Shown piece after piece: positions 25,580 through 35,803 of a stretch of DNA of 64,000 nt. The stretch spans positions 186,001 through 250,000 of the forward strand of contig NZ_JWLJ01000004.1 of NCBI RefSeq assembly GCF_000813985.1, in the 5' to 3' direction. Position 1 is the first letter of the stretch. Every line of letters begins with the position of its first letter. The notes under the pieces were generated by a model. That model did not search any database, was not told where the DNA came from, and saw only the letters and a list, made by a program, of their open reading frames with translations. The translations under genes were made by a program, and so were the position numbers. The stretch comes from Ruegeria sp. ANG-R (GTDB lineage Bacteria > Pseudomonadota > Alphaproteobacteria > Rhodobacterales > Rhodobacteraceae).

Positions 25580-26833
25580 ATGTTCACAAAACCGCTCACT
25601 GAGACAGATCCGGTCATCGCTGCCTCGATCACGCGCGAAGGCAAGCGTCAGGCCGAACAGATCGAACTGATCGCATCTGAGAATATCGTCTCTCGGGCTG
25701 TGATTGATGCGCAGGGTTCCGTGCTTACGAACAAATACGCCGAGGGGTATCCGGGGCGCCGCTACTATGGCGGGTGCGAATATGTGGATGAAGTCGAGGT
25801 CGAAGCCATTGACCGCCTCAAGCAACTGTTTGGCTGTGAATACGCAAACGTTCAGCCACACTCGGGCGCGCAAGCCAATGGCGCGGTCAAGTTGGCGCTG
25901 CTCAGCCCCGGTGACACGATCCTTGGCATGTCTCTGGATGCCGGTGGCCACCTGACCCACGGCGCAAAGCCTGCCCAATCCGGCAAGTGGTTCCGTCCAA
26001 TCCAGTATGGGCTGACCGAGGCCGGACTGATCGATTACGATCAGGTTGAGGCGCTTGCGAAGGCCGAAAAACCCAAGCTCATCATTGCGGGCGCATCGGC
26101 CTATTCGCAAAAGATTGACTTTGCGCGGTTCCGTGCAATCGCCGATGAAGCCGGTGCGTGGCTGCTGGCAGACATGGCCCATATCGCCGGGCTGGTTGCA
26201 ACCGGGCTGCACCCCTCGCCCGTAGGGCACGCACATGTTGTAACGTCGACCACGCACAAGACCCTACGTGGCCCGCGTGGCGGGATCATCCTGACCAACG
26301 ATGAAACTCTGGCAAAGAAGATTAATTCGGCTGTATTCCCGGGTTTGCAGGGCGGCCCTCTGATGCACGTAATCGCCGGCAAGGCCGTTGCCTTTGGCGA
26401 GGCGCTGAAGCCCGAGTTCAAGGAATACATGCAACGCGTCGTAGACAGCGCGTCGGCTTTGGCAAACGTGATGATGGCGCGCGGGTGTGACATCGTTTCA
26501 GGCGGCACAGAAAATCACCTGATGCTCGTCGATCTGCGCCCCGTTGGCGTAACTGGCAGAGATGCCGAAGCTGCGCTCGAGCGTGCGGGCTTTACCTGCA
26601 ACAAAAACAGCGTTCCGGGTGACCCTCAGAAACCGACAATCACCAGCGGCATCCGTTTGGGTACCGCAGCTGGCTGCAGCCGCGGCTTTGGACCGGAAGA
26701 GTTCAAACAGATCGGCCATATGATCGGTGATGTGCTGGACGCGCTGGCACAATCGCCGGACGGGGATGAAGCCGTCGAAAAAGAAACCCGTGAAAAAGTC
26801 CGCGCCCTCTGCGCAAACCACCCGATTTACTGA
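25580..26833 (+). CDS. glyA: Serine hydroxymethyltransferase
   Basis: This 417-residue PLP enzyme interconverts serine plus tetrahydrofolate with glycine plus 5,10-methylene-tetrahydrofolate. It shows [51 protein letters not shown] and the PLP lysine in [15 protein letters not shown]. The ATG at 25580 follows GGAGGAGA; an upstream non-ATG frame start is not needed. As first gene of the glycine block it can use methylene-THF from the glycine cleavage system to convert a second glycine to serine. Whether the genome has another glyA cannot be told here. Confidence 0.97.
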   Translation: MFTKPLTETDPVIAASITREGKRQAEQIELIASENIVSRAVIDAQGSVLTNKYAEGYPGRRYYGGCEYVDEVEVEAIDRLKQLFGCEYANVQPHSGAQANGAVKLALLSPGDTILGMSLDAGGHLTHGAKPAQSGKWFRPIQYGLTEAGLIDYDQVEALAKAEKPKLIIAGASAYSQKIDFARFRAIADEAGAWLLADMAHIAGLVATGLHPSPVGHAHVVTSTTHKTLRGPRGGIILTNDETLAKKINSAVFPGLQGGPLMHVIAGKAVAFGEALKPEFKEYMQRVVDSASALANVMMARGCDIVSGGTENHLMLVDLRPVGVTGRDAEAALERAGFTCNKNSVPGDPQKPTITSGIRLGTAAGCSRGFGPEEFKQIGHMIGDVLDALAQSPDGDEAVEKETREKVRALCANHPIY

Positions 26834-26844
26834 AAGAAAACCAA

Positions 26845-28224
26845 ATGACTTACGACGTTATTGTAATCGGTGGTGGCCCGGGCGGCTATGTCGCAGCGAT
26901 CCGTGCGGCACAACTGGGCCTGAAAGTGGCCTGTGTCGAAGGCCGTGGCGCGCTTGGCGGAACTTGTCTGAATGTGGGGTGCATACCCTCCAAAGCGTTG
27001 CTGACCTCCTCGGCCAAATATGCCGAACTTGCAGATCTCTCCTCCCACGGTATTGCGGTCGAGGGGGCCAGCATCGATATGCCCGCAATGATGGGGCGCA
27101 AAGATAAGATCGTAGGCGACCTGACCAAGGGCATCGCATTTCTGTTCAAGAAAAACGGTGTCGATCTCATCGAGGGCTGGGCCAGTATTCCGGCCGCTGG
27201 TCAGGTCAAGGTGGGCGACGAAGTCCATGACGCGAAGAATATCCTGATCGCCACAGGGTCGGAGCCCTCCCCTCTGCCTGGGATTGAGATTGACGAGCAG
27301 GATATCCTCAGCTCGACCGGAGCCATCGCCCTGGAGACTGTTCCGGAACATCTGGTGGTCATCGGTGCGGGTGTGATTGGGCTCGAGCTGGGTCAGGTCT
27401 GGGCGCGTCTGGGCGCCAAGGTTACGGTCGTCGAATATCTGGATCGCGTGCTGCCGGGAATTGATGGCGAAATTGCCAAACTGGCCCAACGCGCTCTGTC
27501 CAAACGCGGCTTGAAGTTCCAACTGGGCCGCGCACTGAAATCGGTCGACAAAACCGAAGCTGGCCTGAACCTGACAGTCGACCGCGTTGGCAAAGACAAG
27601 GAAGAAGTGATCGAGGCCGACAAGGTCCTGATCGCGGTCGGTCGGCGTCCTGTAACGCGTGGCCTTGGCTTGGAAGAGCTGGGCGTGGCCGTGAACCAAC
27701 GTGGCTTCATCGAAGTTGACGACTCCTTCCAAACATCGGTCCCCGGCATCTACGCCATCGGTGATTGCATTCCCGGACCGATGCTGGCGCACAAGGCCGA
27801 AGAAGATGGTGTCGCCTGTGTTGAGATTCTGGCAGGCGAAGCCGGACATGTGGATTACAACACCGTTCCCGGCGTGGTGTATACCGACCCCGAGGTCGCC
27901 TCGGTTGGTTTGACCGAAGAAGCGCTGAAAGAATCCGGGGCCGAGTATTCCGTCGGCAAGTTCGCCTTCATGGCCAACTCCCGCGCGCGCTCGACCGGTG
28001 AAACAGACGGTGCGGTCAAGGTACTGGCAGACCCGAACGGTCAGATTCTGGGGGCACATATCTGCGGCGCCCATGGCGGTGATCTGATCGCCGAACTGGT
28101 TCTGGCAATGACCAAGGGCGCGACCGTGTCCGAGGTCGCGGCGACCTGCCACGCGCACCCGGCCATGGGAGAGGCGGTCAAAGAAGCCTGCCTCGACGCC
28201 CTAGGCCGCGCGATCCACGCATAA
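26845..28224 (+). CDS. lpdA: Dihydrolipoyl dehydrogenase (glycine cleavage L-protein candidate)
   Basis: This 459-residue flavoprotein has an N-terminal FAD motif ([12 protein letters not shown]), the redox-active disulfide in [13 protein letters not shown], an NAD-binding motif ([13 protein letters not shown]), [10 protein letters not shown], the FAD site [20 protein letters not shown], and the C-terminal His-Glu dyad [10 protein letters not shown]. It reoxidises protein-bound dihydrolipoamide. Its position between glyA and lipA, and upstream of gcvTHP, points to a dedicated L-protein. It starts 11 bases after glyA. Confidence 0.96.
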   Translation: MTYDVIVIGGGPGGYVAAIRAAQLGLKVACVEGRGALGGTCLNVGCIPSKALLTSSAKYAELADLSSHGIAVEGASIDMPAMMGRKDKIVGDLTKGIAFLFKKNGVDLIEGWASIPAAGQVKVGDEVHDAKNILIATGSEPSPLPGIEIDEQDILSSTGAIALETVPEHLVVIGAGVIGLELGQVWARLGAKVTVVEYLDRVLPGIDGEIAKLAQRALSKRGLKFQLGRALKSVDKTEAGLNLTVDRVGKDKEEVIEADKVLIAVGRRPVTRGLGLEELGVAVNQRGFIEVDDSFQTSVPGIYAIGDCIPGPMLAHKAEEDGVACVEILAGEAGHVDYNTVPGVVYTDPEVASVGLTEEALKESGAEYSVGKFAFMANSRARSTGETDGAVKVLADPNGQILGAHICGAHGGDLIAELVLAMTKGATVSEVAATCHAHPAMGEAVKEACLDALGRAIHA

Positions 28225-28238
28225 GGGAAATCAGCCAG

Positions 28239-29183
28239 ATGACCGTCCAGCTTCGCCCTCGCCATCCGGAGAAAGCCAAAAAGGCCGACAGTGTCATCCC
28301 GCGCAAGCCGAAGTGGATTCGCAAGAAAAAAGGCGACAGCGCAGAATACTACGAAACCCGCCGACTGATGCGCGAGCATGATCTAGCGACGGTCTGCGAA
28401 GAAGCCGCCTGCCCCAATATCGGTGAATGCTGGTCCAAGCGCCACGCCACCATGATGATCATGGGTGAGGTTTGCACACGGGGTTGTTCGTTCTGCAATG
28501 TCTCAACCGGTCGCCCGGATGCTCTGGATGTGTTTGAACCCGGGCGAGTCGCCGCCGCCGTCAAGAAACTGGGCCTGCGTCATGTGGTAATCACCTCGGT
28601 CGATCGCGATGATCTGGATGATGGCGGGGCTGAGCATATCGCTCAGACCATCCGTGCCGTGCGCCACCAGAACCCCGGTACCACTGTCGAGGTACTGACA
28701 CCCGATTTTCTTGGAAAAGGTGCCGCCTCAGAGATCGTATTTGAAGCCGCACCGGACGTTTTCAACCACAATCTGGAAACTGTGCCGCATCTTTATCCGA
28801 CGGTGCGTCCGGGTGCACGCTATTACACCTCGCTGCGCCTGCTGGACGATGCCAAACGAGCGAACCCGGAACTGTTTACCAAATCCGGCCTGATGGTTGG
28901 GCTGGGCGAAAGCCTGAACGACGTACGACAAGTCATGGATGACCTGCGCGCGGCCAATGTCGATTTCCTGACCGTCGGTCAGTATCTGCAACCGACCCCG
29001 AAACACCATCCGATTGACCGGTTCTGGACACCAGAAGAATTTGCCCAATTGGAACAGATCGCGCGTTCCAAGGGCTTCCTGCACGTGTCGGCCACCCCGC
29101 TGACCCGTTCGTCGTTCCATGCGGACGAAGACTTTGCCGCCCTCAAGCAAGCCCGCCAGCGGGTTCTTGCCGCCGGGGCATAA
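28239..29183 (+). CDS. lipA: Lipoyl synthase
   Basis: This 314-residue radical SAM enzyme inserts two sulfurs into octanoyl groups on lipoyl proteins. Both Fe-S clusters are visible: the auxiliary cluster Cys53, Cys58 and Cys64 ([14 protein letters not shown]), and the radical SAM cluster Cys79, Cys83 and Cys86 ([11 protein letters not shown]). The family C-terminal RSSFHAD, providing the serine ligand, is intact. It lies 14 bases after lpdA. Placing lipA inside a glycine cleavage operon would couple H-protein lipoylation to demand. Confidence 0.97.
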   Translation: MTVQLRPRHPEKAKKADSVIPRKPKWIRKKKGDSAEYYETRRLMREHDLATVCEEAACPNIGECWSKRHATMMIMGEVCTRGCSFCNVSTGRPDALDVFEPGRVAAAVKKLGLRHVVITSVDRDDLDDGGAEHIAQTIRAVRHQNPGTTVEVLTPDFLGKGAASEIVFEAAPDVFNHNLETVPHLYPTVRPGARYYTSLRLLDDAKRANPELFTKSGLMVGLGESLNDVRQVMDDLRAANVDFLTVGQYLQPTPKHHPIDRFWTPEEFAQLEQIARSKGFLHVSATPLTRSSFHADEDFAALKQARQRVLAAGA

Positions 29184-29208
29184 TCCAAACGCATATGGGA
29201 GGGAAACC

Positions 29209-30579
29209 ATGGAAGCGTTATCAAACTTTGTAGGAGCCGTTAATGGCGTCGTGTGGGGGCCGCTGATGCTGGTTCTCATCCTTGGCGTCGGCTTCTTCCT
29301 GCAGGTCGGCTTGAAATTTATGCCGATCCTGCGCATCGGCACGGGCTTCAGCCTGCTGTTCAAAGGCCGCGAAGGTCAAGGTGATGGCCAGATCAGCCCG
29401 TTCAACGCGCTGATGACCTCGCTGTCGGCGACCATCGGTACAGGTAACATCGCCGGTGTGGCCACTGCTGTCTTCCTGGGCGGTCCGGGCGCATTGTTCT
29501 GGATGTGGATGACCGCCCTGGTGGGCATGGCCACCAAATATGCCGAAGCCGTCTGTGCGGTGAAATACCGTGAAAAAGACGAGCTGGGTAACTTTGTCGG
29601 TGGCCCGATGTATTATATCAAGAACGGTCTGGGCGCGAAATGGGCCTGGCTGGGCGTGGCATTCGCTCTGTTCGGTGCAATCGCGGCCTTCGGGATCGGC
29701 AACGGTGTACAGGCCAACGGTGTTGCGCAGGTTCTGGAATCGAACTTCGGCGTGAACACTTCGGTCACCGGCGTTGTCCTGATGGTCCTGACCGCAGCTG
29801 TCATTCTGGGCGGCATCACCCGCATCGGTGCGGTTGCCGGTAAACTGGTTCCTGCCATGGCGATTGCATACATTGTTGCTGGCCTGTTGGTTCTGATCAT
29901 CAACATCGGTGAAATCGGCAATGCCTTGTCGCTGGTCTTCACCTATGCCTTCACCCCATCAGCCGCCGAAGGTGGTTTCGCGGGCGCAGCCGTCTGGGCC
30001 GCTATCCGCTTTGGTGTGGCACGCGGTGTCTTCTCGAACGAAGCCGGTCTGGGTTCCGCACCCATCGCGCACGCTGCGGCCGAAACCAAAGGTCCGGTCA
30101 ACCAGGGCCTGATCGCGATGCTGGGTACGTTCATCGACACCATCATCGTCTGCTCGATCACTGGTCTGGCGATCATTTCGACCGGCGCGTGGACCTCGGG
30201 TGAATCAGGCGCGGCTCTGACCTCGCTGGCCTTTGCAAGCTCTCTTCCCGGCGGCGGTCACCTGATCGCAATCGCGCTGTCGATCTTTGCCTTCACCACG
30301 ATCCTTGGCTGGTCGTTCTATGGCGAGAAATGCGTCGAGTTCCTGCTGGGCGTCAAATCCTTGATGCCTTACCGCGTCCTGTGGATTGTGGCCATCTACT
30401 TCGGTGCAACTGCAGATCTGGGCTTTGTCTGGCTGCTGGCAGACACGCTGAACGCCATGATGGCCATTCCGAACCTGATCGCCCTGGCCCTACTGAGCCC
30501 GATCGTCTTCAAACTGACGAAAGAGTTCTTCGCCTCGGGCGGCCAGTCTGAAGAGCCCGGCAGTACACCCGCCGAATAA
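29209..30579 (+). CDS. Alanine/glycine:cation symporter (AGCS family)
   Basis: This 456-residue inner-membrane symporter has about eleven hydrophobic segments and AGCS signatures: TSLSATIGTGNIAGVATAV, GPGALFWMWMTALVGMATKYAEA, GGPMYYIKNGLG, FGVARGVFSNEAGLGSAPIAHAAA and GWSFYGEKC. The ATG at 29209 follows GGAGGGAAACC; an earlier in-frame start overlaps lipA and is rejected. Its position between lipA and the gcv genes suggests glycine as substrate, taken up with Na+. Confidence 0.95.
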   Translation: MEALSNFVGAVNGVVWGPLMLVLILGVGFFLQVGLKFMPILRIGTGFSLLFKGREGQGDGQISPFNALMTSLSATIGTGNIAGVATAVFLGGPGALFWMWMTALVGMATKYAEAVCAVKYREKDELGNFVGGPMYYIKNGLGAKWAWLGVAFALFGAIAAFGIGNGVQANGVAQVLESNFGVNTSVTGVVLMVLTAAVILGGITRIGAVAGKLVPAMAIAYIVAGLLVLIINIGEIGNALSLVFTYAFTPSAAEGGFAGAAVWAAIRFGVARGVFSNEAGLGSAPIAHAAAETKGPVNQGLIAMLGTFIDTIIVCSITGLAIISTGAWTSGESGAALTSLAFASSLPGGGHLIAIALSIFAFTTILGWSFYGEKCVEFLLGVKSLMPYRVLWIVAIYFGATADLGFVWLLADTLNAMMAIPNLIALALLSPIVFKLTKEFFASGGQSEEPGSTPAE

Positions 30580-30595
30580 TCTCGGATGAAAATAC

Positions 30596-30616
30596 GGGGG
30601 GCCATCCCGGCCCCCC
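30596..30616 (+). terminator. GC-rich hairpin after the AGCS gene
   Basis: GGGGGGCC and GGCCCCCC form an 8-bp stem with loop ATCCC in the gap before uspA. There is no U-tract. It may adjust mRNA levels within the operon rather than end it. Confidence 0.5.
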
Positions 30617-30654
30617 GGCTTCAAACAGAATTCCATTTCTCGAGGAGAAACGTG

Positions 30655-31077
30655 ATGGCCACGAAAATCCTGCTGCCGATTGATCACACTGACGAGCGTT
30701 CGTGGAAGAACGCCCTGCCGCTCGCACAGGAACAAGCAAAGTTCTACGGTGCCGAATTGCACGCGATTGCCGTCATTCCTGAGATCATCCAGCTGCCGAA
30801 CCTACCCGCCAATTACGGTGCAGGCGCAAAAGACCACGTGCGCGATGCGGTTCAGGCCATACTGGATCACAACGGTGCATCTGATGTGGCGGTTCATATC
30901 GAAGAAGGCAGCGTCTACCGCGAAATTCTGAAGCTCGCTTACAAAGAGGGCTTTGATCTGATCGTCATGGCCTCGACCAAAGGCGATTTCCCGAACTACG
31001 AGATTGGCCCGAACCTGGCCCGTGTCGTGCGCAACGCACATTGCACCGTCACGGTTGTTCGCGACCAGTCCCGCTGA
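30655..31077 (+). CDS. Universal stress protein (UspA family)
   Basis: This 140-residue Usp domain starts MATKILLPIDHTDERSW and ends with IGPNLARVVRNAHCTVTVVR. The ATG at 30655 follows GAGGAGAAA. It sits between the symporter and gcvT. As with the Usp after the TRAP operon at 15.8 kb, it may link transporter activity to the cell's energy state; that is inference. Confidence 0.9.
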   Translation: MATKILLPIDHTDERSWKNALPLAQEQAKFYGAELHAIAVIPEIIQLPNLPANYGAGAKDHVRDAVQAILDHNGASDVAVHIEEGSVYREILKLAYKEGFDLIVMASTKGDFPNYEIGPNLARVVRNAHCTVTVVRDQSR

Positions 31078-31093
31078 TTGAAAGGTTAAGTTG

Positions 31094-32188
31094 ATGACCG
31101 AATTAAAGCGCACGCCTTTGTACGATCTCCACGTTGAGTTGGGGGGTAAGTTGGTTGATTTTGCTGGGTGGGAGATGCCTGTTCAGTATCCTTTGGGGAT
31201 CATGGGGGAGCATAAGCAGTGTCGTGAGAAGGCGGCGGTGTTTGATGTGTCTCATATGGGTCAGGTGATTTTGCGGGGCGAGAATGTGGGCGAGAAGCTG
31301 GAAGCTTTGTGCCCGCAGGCCTATGCGACGCTGAAGGAAGGCAAGGCACGGTACGGGTTCTTTACGAACGCGGATGGCGGAATCATGGACGATTTGATCG
31401 TGTCGAATGCGGGGGATCATTTCTTCGTGGTGGTGAACGCGGCGCTGCGGCATCAGGACATTCCGCATATGCGCGAACATCTCGACGGTGTTGAAGTGAT
31501 CGAGATCTTCGACCGCGCGCTGGTAGCTGTCCAAGGCCCCGCAGCGGAAAACGTTGTGGGCGAGCTCTGCCCTGCGGCGCGGGATCTGAAGTTCATGGAA
31601 ACCACTGTGGCGGATATCAACGGTGTTGAGTGCCGTATCTCGCGGCTGGGCTATACCGGCGAGGACGGGTACGAGATCTCGATCCCCGAGGACAAAGCGA
31701 TTGAGATCACCAAGGCCTTCCTGGCGCATGAAGATTGCGAGGCGGCCGGTCTGGGCGCGCGTGACAGCCTGCGGCTGGAGGCGGGCCTGTGCCTCTATGG
31801 CAATGACATCGACCAGAGCACCTCACCGATTGAGGCCAGCCTGGCCTGGGCCATTCAGAAGCGCCGCAAGGAAGAGGGCGGCTTTCCCGGTGCGGACCGG
31901 GTGCAAAAGGAACTGGCCGAAGGTCCCGCCAAAAAGCTGGTGGGCATCAAACCGACAGGCCGCGCGCCTGCGCGTCAGGGCGTTGAGATCCAGTGCAGCA
32001 ATGGCAACACGATCGGCCAGATCACCTCGGGTGTGTTTGGCCCCACGGTGGGTGGACCGGTGGCGATGGGCTATGTCGCGGCAGGTCATACTGAGCCGGG
32101 CGAGACGGTGAACCTGATCATCCGGGGCAAGCCGCAACCGGCTGAGATCGTGGCGCTGCCCTTCGTCAAACAGAATTACAAGCGTTGA
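31094..32188 (+). CDS. gcvT: Aminomethyltransferase (glycine cleavage T-protein)
   Basis: This 364-residue protein shows T-protein landmarks: TPLYDLHVELGGKLVDFAGW, VFDVSHMGQV, SRLGYTGEDGYEISIP, GLGARDSLRLEAGLCLYGND and the C-terminal barrel (TSGVFGPTVGGPVAMGYV). It takes the aminomethyl group from H-protein to tetrahydrofolate, releasing ammonia. ATG at 31094 is chosen over the TTG just before it. The first roughly 200 bases use many G- and T-ending codons (GGG, TTG, GTT, TTT), unlike the C/G-ending usage of the rest and of its neighbours. Confidence 0.97.
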   Translation: MTELKRTPLYDLHVELGGKLVDFAGWEMPVQYPLGIMGEHKQCREKAAVFDVSHMGQVILRGENVGEKLEALCPQAYATLKEGKARYGFFTNADGGIMDDLIVSNAGDHFFVVVNAALRHQDIPHMREHLDGVEVIEIFDRALVAVQGPAAENVVGELCPAARDLKFMETTVADINGVECRISRLGYTGEDGYEISIPEDKAIEITKAFLAHEDCEAAGLGARDSLRLEAGLCLYGNDIDQSTSPIEASLAWAIQKRRKEEGGFPGADRVQKELAEGPAKKLVGIKPTGRAPARQGVEIQCSNGNTIGQITSGVFGPTVGGPVAMGYVAAGHTEPGETVNLIIRGKPQPAEIVALPFVKQNYKR

Positions 32189-32205
32189 AGTCAGGAGAGA
32201 GAGAC

Positions 32206-32571
32206 ATGGCAACCTATTATTCCGAAGAACATGAATGGCTGGCTGTTGAGGGCGACACCGCCACGCTGGGCATCACCAAACACGCCGCCGAGCAACTGGG
32301 CGACGTGGTGTTCGTGGAACAGCAGGAAGCAGGCGACGAGTTCGAAAAAGGCGGCGAGATCGGCGTGATCGAATCCGTCAAGGCGGCCTCCGAGCTTTAC
32401 GCACCGGTTGATGGCGAGATCACCGAGGTCAACGAAGCGCTGGCCGACAATCCCGGCGCGCTGAACGAAGACCCCGAGGGCGAGGCCTGGATCTACAAGA
32501 TCAAGATCGCGGACGCCGCGCAGCTCGAAGACCTGATGGACGAAGCCGGCTACAAGGCCTTCATCGGTTAA
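32206..32571 (+). CDS. gcvH: Glycine cleavage H-protein
   Basis: This 121-residue lipoyl carrier has the modified lysine at about Lys59 in GVIESVKAASELYAPVDGE. It starts MATYYSEEHEWLAVEGD and ends with the family helix MDEAGYKAFIG. It shuttles the methylamine intermediate between P-, T- and L-proteins. A GGAGAGAGA-type ribosome site lies 17 bases after gcvT. Confidence 0.98.
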   Translation: MATYYSEEHEWLAVEGDTATLGITKHAAEQLGDVVFVEQQEAGDEFEKGGEIGVIESVKAASELYAPVDGEITEVNEALADNPGALNEDPEGEAWIYKIKIADAAQLEDLMDEAGYKAFIG

Positions 32572-32655
32572 CTCTCGCAGGTGGCGGAGCCTTTCGGGGA
32601 TCCGCCTTCCCCTTTCATCTGGAGCCGCTGATTTGGGCTCCGCCCGTTCGGGCCT

Positions 32656-32678
32656 GAAACTGTCCCCCGGACAGTTTC
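32656..32678. repeat. Palindromic element between gcvH and gcvP
   Basis: GAAACTGTCC and GGACAGTTTC are perfect 10-bp arms around CCC. It lies in a 183-base gap in mid-operon that lacks a gene. The long exact arms and the intergenic position suggest a dispersed repeat or an mRNA-stabilising hairpin; no U-tract follows. Confidence 0.6.
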
Positions 32679-32754
32679 CAAGACGGCCCTCACCCCCCCG
32701 CCAGAGGCATCCGCCACAGCGGCCGGGTCTGACCTATCCTTGAGGAGCGCACAC

Positions 32755-35610
32755 ATGGCCTTCAAACTGACCGATTACGAAGCCTATGACTTCGCCAACC
32801 GCCGCCATATCGGGCCCAGCCCGACCGAGATGCGCGATATGCTCAAGGTGATCGGCTTCAAAACCCTGGACGAGTTGATCGACGCCACCGTCCCACCCGC
32901 GATCCGGCAGAAAGAGCCGCTGGACTGGGGTCCGGCGATGACGGAACGCGATGCTCTGTTCCACATGAAAGAGGTGGCGAGCAAGAACAAGGTTCTGACC
33001 TCGCTGATTGGTCAGGGCTATTACGGCACCACGACGCCTGCGCCGATCCTGCGCAACATCCTGGAAAACCCGGCCTGGTACACGGCCTATACGCCCTATC
33101 AGCCCGAGATCAGCCAGGGCCGTCTTGAAGCTCTGCTGAACTTCCAGACCATGGTCAGCGACCTGACCGGGCTGGATGTGGCCAACGCCTCGCTGCTGGA
33201 CGAAGCCACTGCAGCCGCCGAAGCGATGGCCATGGCCAAGCGCGGCGGGCGTTCGAAAGCCAACAACGCGGCCTTCTTCGTCGACAAGAACTGCCACCCG
33301 CAGACCATCGCGGTCATTAAAACACGCGCCGAGCCTCTGGGCATCGAGGTGCAGGTGGCTGATCCGGACACGCTGGATGCAGGCGCGGTCTTTGGCGCGA
33401 TCTTCCAGTATCCCGGCACCCATGGCCATGTGCGCGACTTCACATCGGAAATCGCCGCTCTGCATGAACACAAGGCTATCGCAATTGTCGCCGCCGACAT
33501 CCTGTCGCTGGCACTGCTGAAGTCGCCCGGCGAGATGGGCGCGGATATCGCCATCGGCTCGACCCAGCGCTTTGGCGTGCCGATGGGCTATGGCGGCCCG
33601 CACGCCGCCTATATGGCGACCACCGACAAGCTGAAGCGCTCGATGCCGGGCCGGATCATCGGTGTCAGCATCGACAGCCGGGGCAACAAGGCCTATCGCC
33701 TGGCGCTGCAGACCCGCGAGCAGCATATCCGCCGCGAGAAAGCGAACTCGAACGTCTGTACCGCGCAGGCGCTGCTGGCGGTGATTGCTTCGATGTATGC
33801 CGTGTACCATGGCCCCGATGGCATCAAGGCCATCGCGCAGTCAGTGCACCGCAAGACCTCGCGCATGGCGGCCGGTCTGGAAGAGGCGGGCTTTGCCGTC
33901 GAGCCGGAAGTGTTCTTCGACACGATCACGGTTGAGGTTGGCCATCTGCAGAACGTGGTGATGGAGGCCGCTGTGGCCCGCGGCGTCAACCTGCGCAAGG
34001 TCGGTGACACGAAAGTGGGCATCAGCCTGGACGAACAGACCCGGCCCGAGACCATCGAGGCCGTCTGGGGCGCCTTTGGCATCGACCGCAAGGATGACAG
34101 CTCGAACGTGGCCTACCGCCTGCCGGATTACGCGCTGCGCGAAAGCGAATACCTGACCCACCCGATCTTCCACAAGAACCGGGCCGAAGCCGAGATCACC
34201 CGCTATATGCGCCGTCTGGCCGACCGTGATCTGGCGCTGGACCGGGCGATGATCCCGCTGGGGTCCTGCACCATGAAGCTGAACGCCACGGTTGAGATGA
34301 TCCCGGTCACCTGGCCCGAGTTCGGCAATCTGCACCCGTTTGTGCCGCAAGATCAGGCGCAGGGCTACACGCAAATGATCGACGATCTGAACGACAAGCT
34401 GTGCCAGATCACCGGCTATGACGCGATCTCGCAGCAGCCCAACTCGGGCGCGCAGGGTGAGTACGCGGGCCTTCTGACCATCCGCAATTATCACTTCGCT
34501 CGTGGCGAGGGGCAGCGCAATGTCTGCCTGATCCCAACCTCGGCGCATGGGACCAACCCGGCCTCGGCCCAGATGGTGGGCTGGCAGGTTGTGCCGGTGC
34601 AGGCGGATGACAAGGGCAACATTGACCTGAACGACTTCCGCGCCAAGGCGGAAAAGCACAGCGATCATCTGGCCGCCTGCATGATCACCTACCCCTCGAC
34701 CCACGGCGTGTTCGAGACCACCGTGCAGGAGGTCTGCCAGATCACCCATGATCACGGCGGTCAGGTCTATATCGACGGCGCCAACATGAACGCCATGGTT
34801 GGCCTGGCGCGTCCGGGCGATGTGGGCGGTGACGTCAGCCACCTGAACCTGCACAAGACCTTCTGCATCCCGCATGGCGGCGGCGGCCCCGGCATGGGTC
34901 CGATCGGTGTCAAGGCGCATCTGGAGGAACACCTGCCCGGCCACCCGGAATACGGCACCGCCGTCGGTCCGGTCTCGGCGGCCCCCTTCGGGTCTCCGTC
35001 CATTCTGCCGGTCAGCTGGGCCTATGTTCTGCTGATGGGCGGCGCGGGTCTGACGCAGGCCACGAAAGTGGCAATCCTGAACGCCAACTACATCGCGGCG
35101 CGGCTCAAGGATGCCTACCCGATCCTCTACACCTCGGAAACCGGTCGTGTGGCGCATGAATGCATCCTCGACACCCGTCCGCTGGACGAGGCGGCCCATG
35201 TCAGCGTCGACGACATCGCCAAGCGTCTGGTCGATTCAGGCTTCCACGCCCCGACGATGAGCTGGCCGGTGGCCGGCACGCTGATGGTGGAACCCACTGA
35301 ATCGGAACCCATGGATGAACTGGACCGCTTCTGCGACGCCATGCTGTCGATCCGCTCGGAGGCACAGGACATCATCGACGGCAAGATCGACGCGGAGAAC
35401 AACCCGCTGAAAAACGCCCCCCACACGGTGCGCGATCTGGTCGGCGACTGGGACCGGCCTTACTCGCGCGAACAGGCCTGCTTCCCTCCGGGTTCCATGG
35501 GCGTCGACAAATACTGGTCCCCCGTCAACCGCGTCGACAACGCATACGGCGACAGAAACCTCATCTGCACATGCCCACCCATGTCAGAATACCAAGACGC
35601 CGCAGAGTAA
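32755..35610 (+). CDS. gcvP: Glycine dehydrogenase (decarboxylating), P-protein
   Basis: This 951-residue single-chain P-protein fuses the regulatory N-terminal half to the catalytic C-terminal half. Landmarks are [82 protein letters not shown] and the PLP lysine near residue 701 ([18 protein letters not shown]). It decarboxylates glycine and loads the aminomethyl group on GcvH. GAGGAG precedes the ATG. It is the last gene of the glycine block before a strong terminator. Confidence 0.98.
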   Translation: MAFKLTDYEAYDFANRRHIGPSPTEMRDMLKVIGFKTLDELIDATVPPAIRQKEPLDWGPAMTERDALFHMKEVASKNKVLTSLIGQGYYGTTTPAPILRNILENPAWYTAYTPYQPEISQGRLEALLNFQTMVSDLTGLDVANASLLDEATAAAEAMAMAKRGGRSKANNAAFFVDKNCHPQTIAVIKTRAEPLGIEVQVADPDTLDAGAVFGAIFQYPGTHGHVRDFTSEIAALHEHKAIAIVAADILSLALLKSPGEMGADIAIGSTQRFGVPMGYGGPHAAYMATTDKLKRSMPGRIIGVSIDSRGNKAYRLALQTREQHIRREKANSNVCTAQALLAVIASMYAVYHGPDGIKAIAQSVHRKTSRMAAGLEEAGFAVEPEVFFDTITVEVGHLQNVVMEAAVARGVNLRKVGDTKVGISLDEQTRPETIEAVWGAFGIDRKDDSSNVAYRLPDYALRESEYLTHPIFHKNRAEAEITRYMRRLADRDLALDRAMIPLGSCTMKLNATVEMIPVTWPEFGNLHPFVPQDQAQGYTQMIDDLNDKLCQITGYDAISQQPNSGAQGEYAGLLTIRNYHFARGEGQRNVCLIPTSAHGTNPASAQMVGWQVVPVQADDKGNIDLNDFRAKAEKHSDHLAACMITYPSTHGVFETTVQEVCQITHDHGGQVYIDGANMNAMVGLARPGDVGGDVSHLNLHKTFCIPHGGGGPGMGPIGVKAHLEEHLPGHPEYGTAVGPVSAAPFGSPSILPVSWAYVLLMGGAGLTQATKVAILNANYIAARLKDAYPILYTSETGRVAHECILDTRPLDEAAHVSVDDIAKRLVDSGFHAPTMSWPVAGTLMVEPTESEPMDELDRFCDAMLSIRSEAQDIIDGKIDAENNPLKNAPHTVRDLVGDWDRPYSREQACFPPGSMGVDKYWSPVNRVDNAYGDRNLICTCPPMSEYQDAAE

Positions 35611-35618
35611 ACACTCAG

Positions 35619-35643
35619 AACCCCCGCCAAAAAGGCGGGGGTT
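35619..35643 (+). terminator. Rho-independent terminator after gcvP
   Basis: AACCCCCGCC and GGCGGGGGTT pair perfectly around AAAAA, nine bases past the gcvP stop, and are followed by a short T-rich run (GTTTCG). Confidence 0.85.
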
Positions 35644-35689
35644 TCGCCAATCGGAAACCTGTGTTCTGATTTGAGCCTGTTTTTGATGT

Positions 35690-35795
35690 CGTTTTTACCC
35701 AACGAAGCGTCTTTTCTGCTTGCTGCAGGTGCGAAGGCCCCGTACCTCTGCCCGTGGGACACCCCTCCCCAACGAGGGGCGTGTATCTGGAAGGG
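35690..35795 (+). ncRNA. Candidate serC leader RNA
   Basis: The region before serC holds two hairpins: GCAGGT...ACCTCTGC near 35724-35754, and ACACCCCT with AGGGGCGTGT at 35759-35784, just ahead of the serC ribosome site. A conserved serC leader motif is known upstream of serC-serA operons in Alphaproteobacteria. I recall it only in outline, so the match rests on position and folding. Confidence 0.45.
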
Positions 35796-35803
35796 TAATA
35801 CAG

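Noticed and set aside
26827..28158. A 443-codon minus-strand open frame opposite lpdA
   Set aside because: It is exactly antisense to a fully convincing lpdA and its translation has no family motif; long antisense frames are expected with C/G-ending codons.
29184..29208. Search for a glycine riboswitch in front of the symporter and gcv genes
   Set aside because: The gaps before the symporter, gcvT and glyA are too short or lack the paired glycine aptamer consensus.
32734..33810. A 358-codon minus-strand open frame opposite the gcvP start
   Set aside because: Shadow of gcvP; no start context and no family resemblance.
33841..35199. A 452-codon minus-strand open frame opposite gcvP
   Set aside because: Antisense to conserved gcvP and with His/Gln/Arg-rich composition of a shadow frame.
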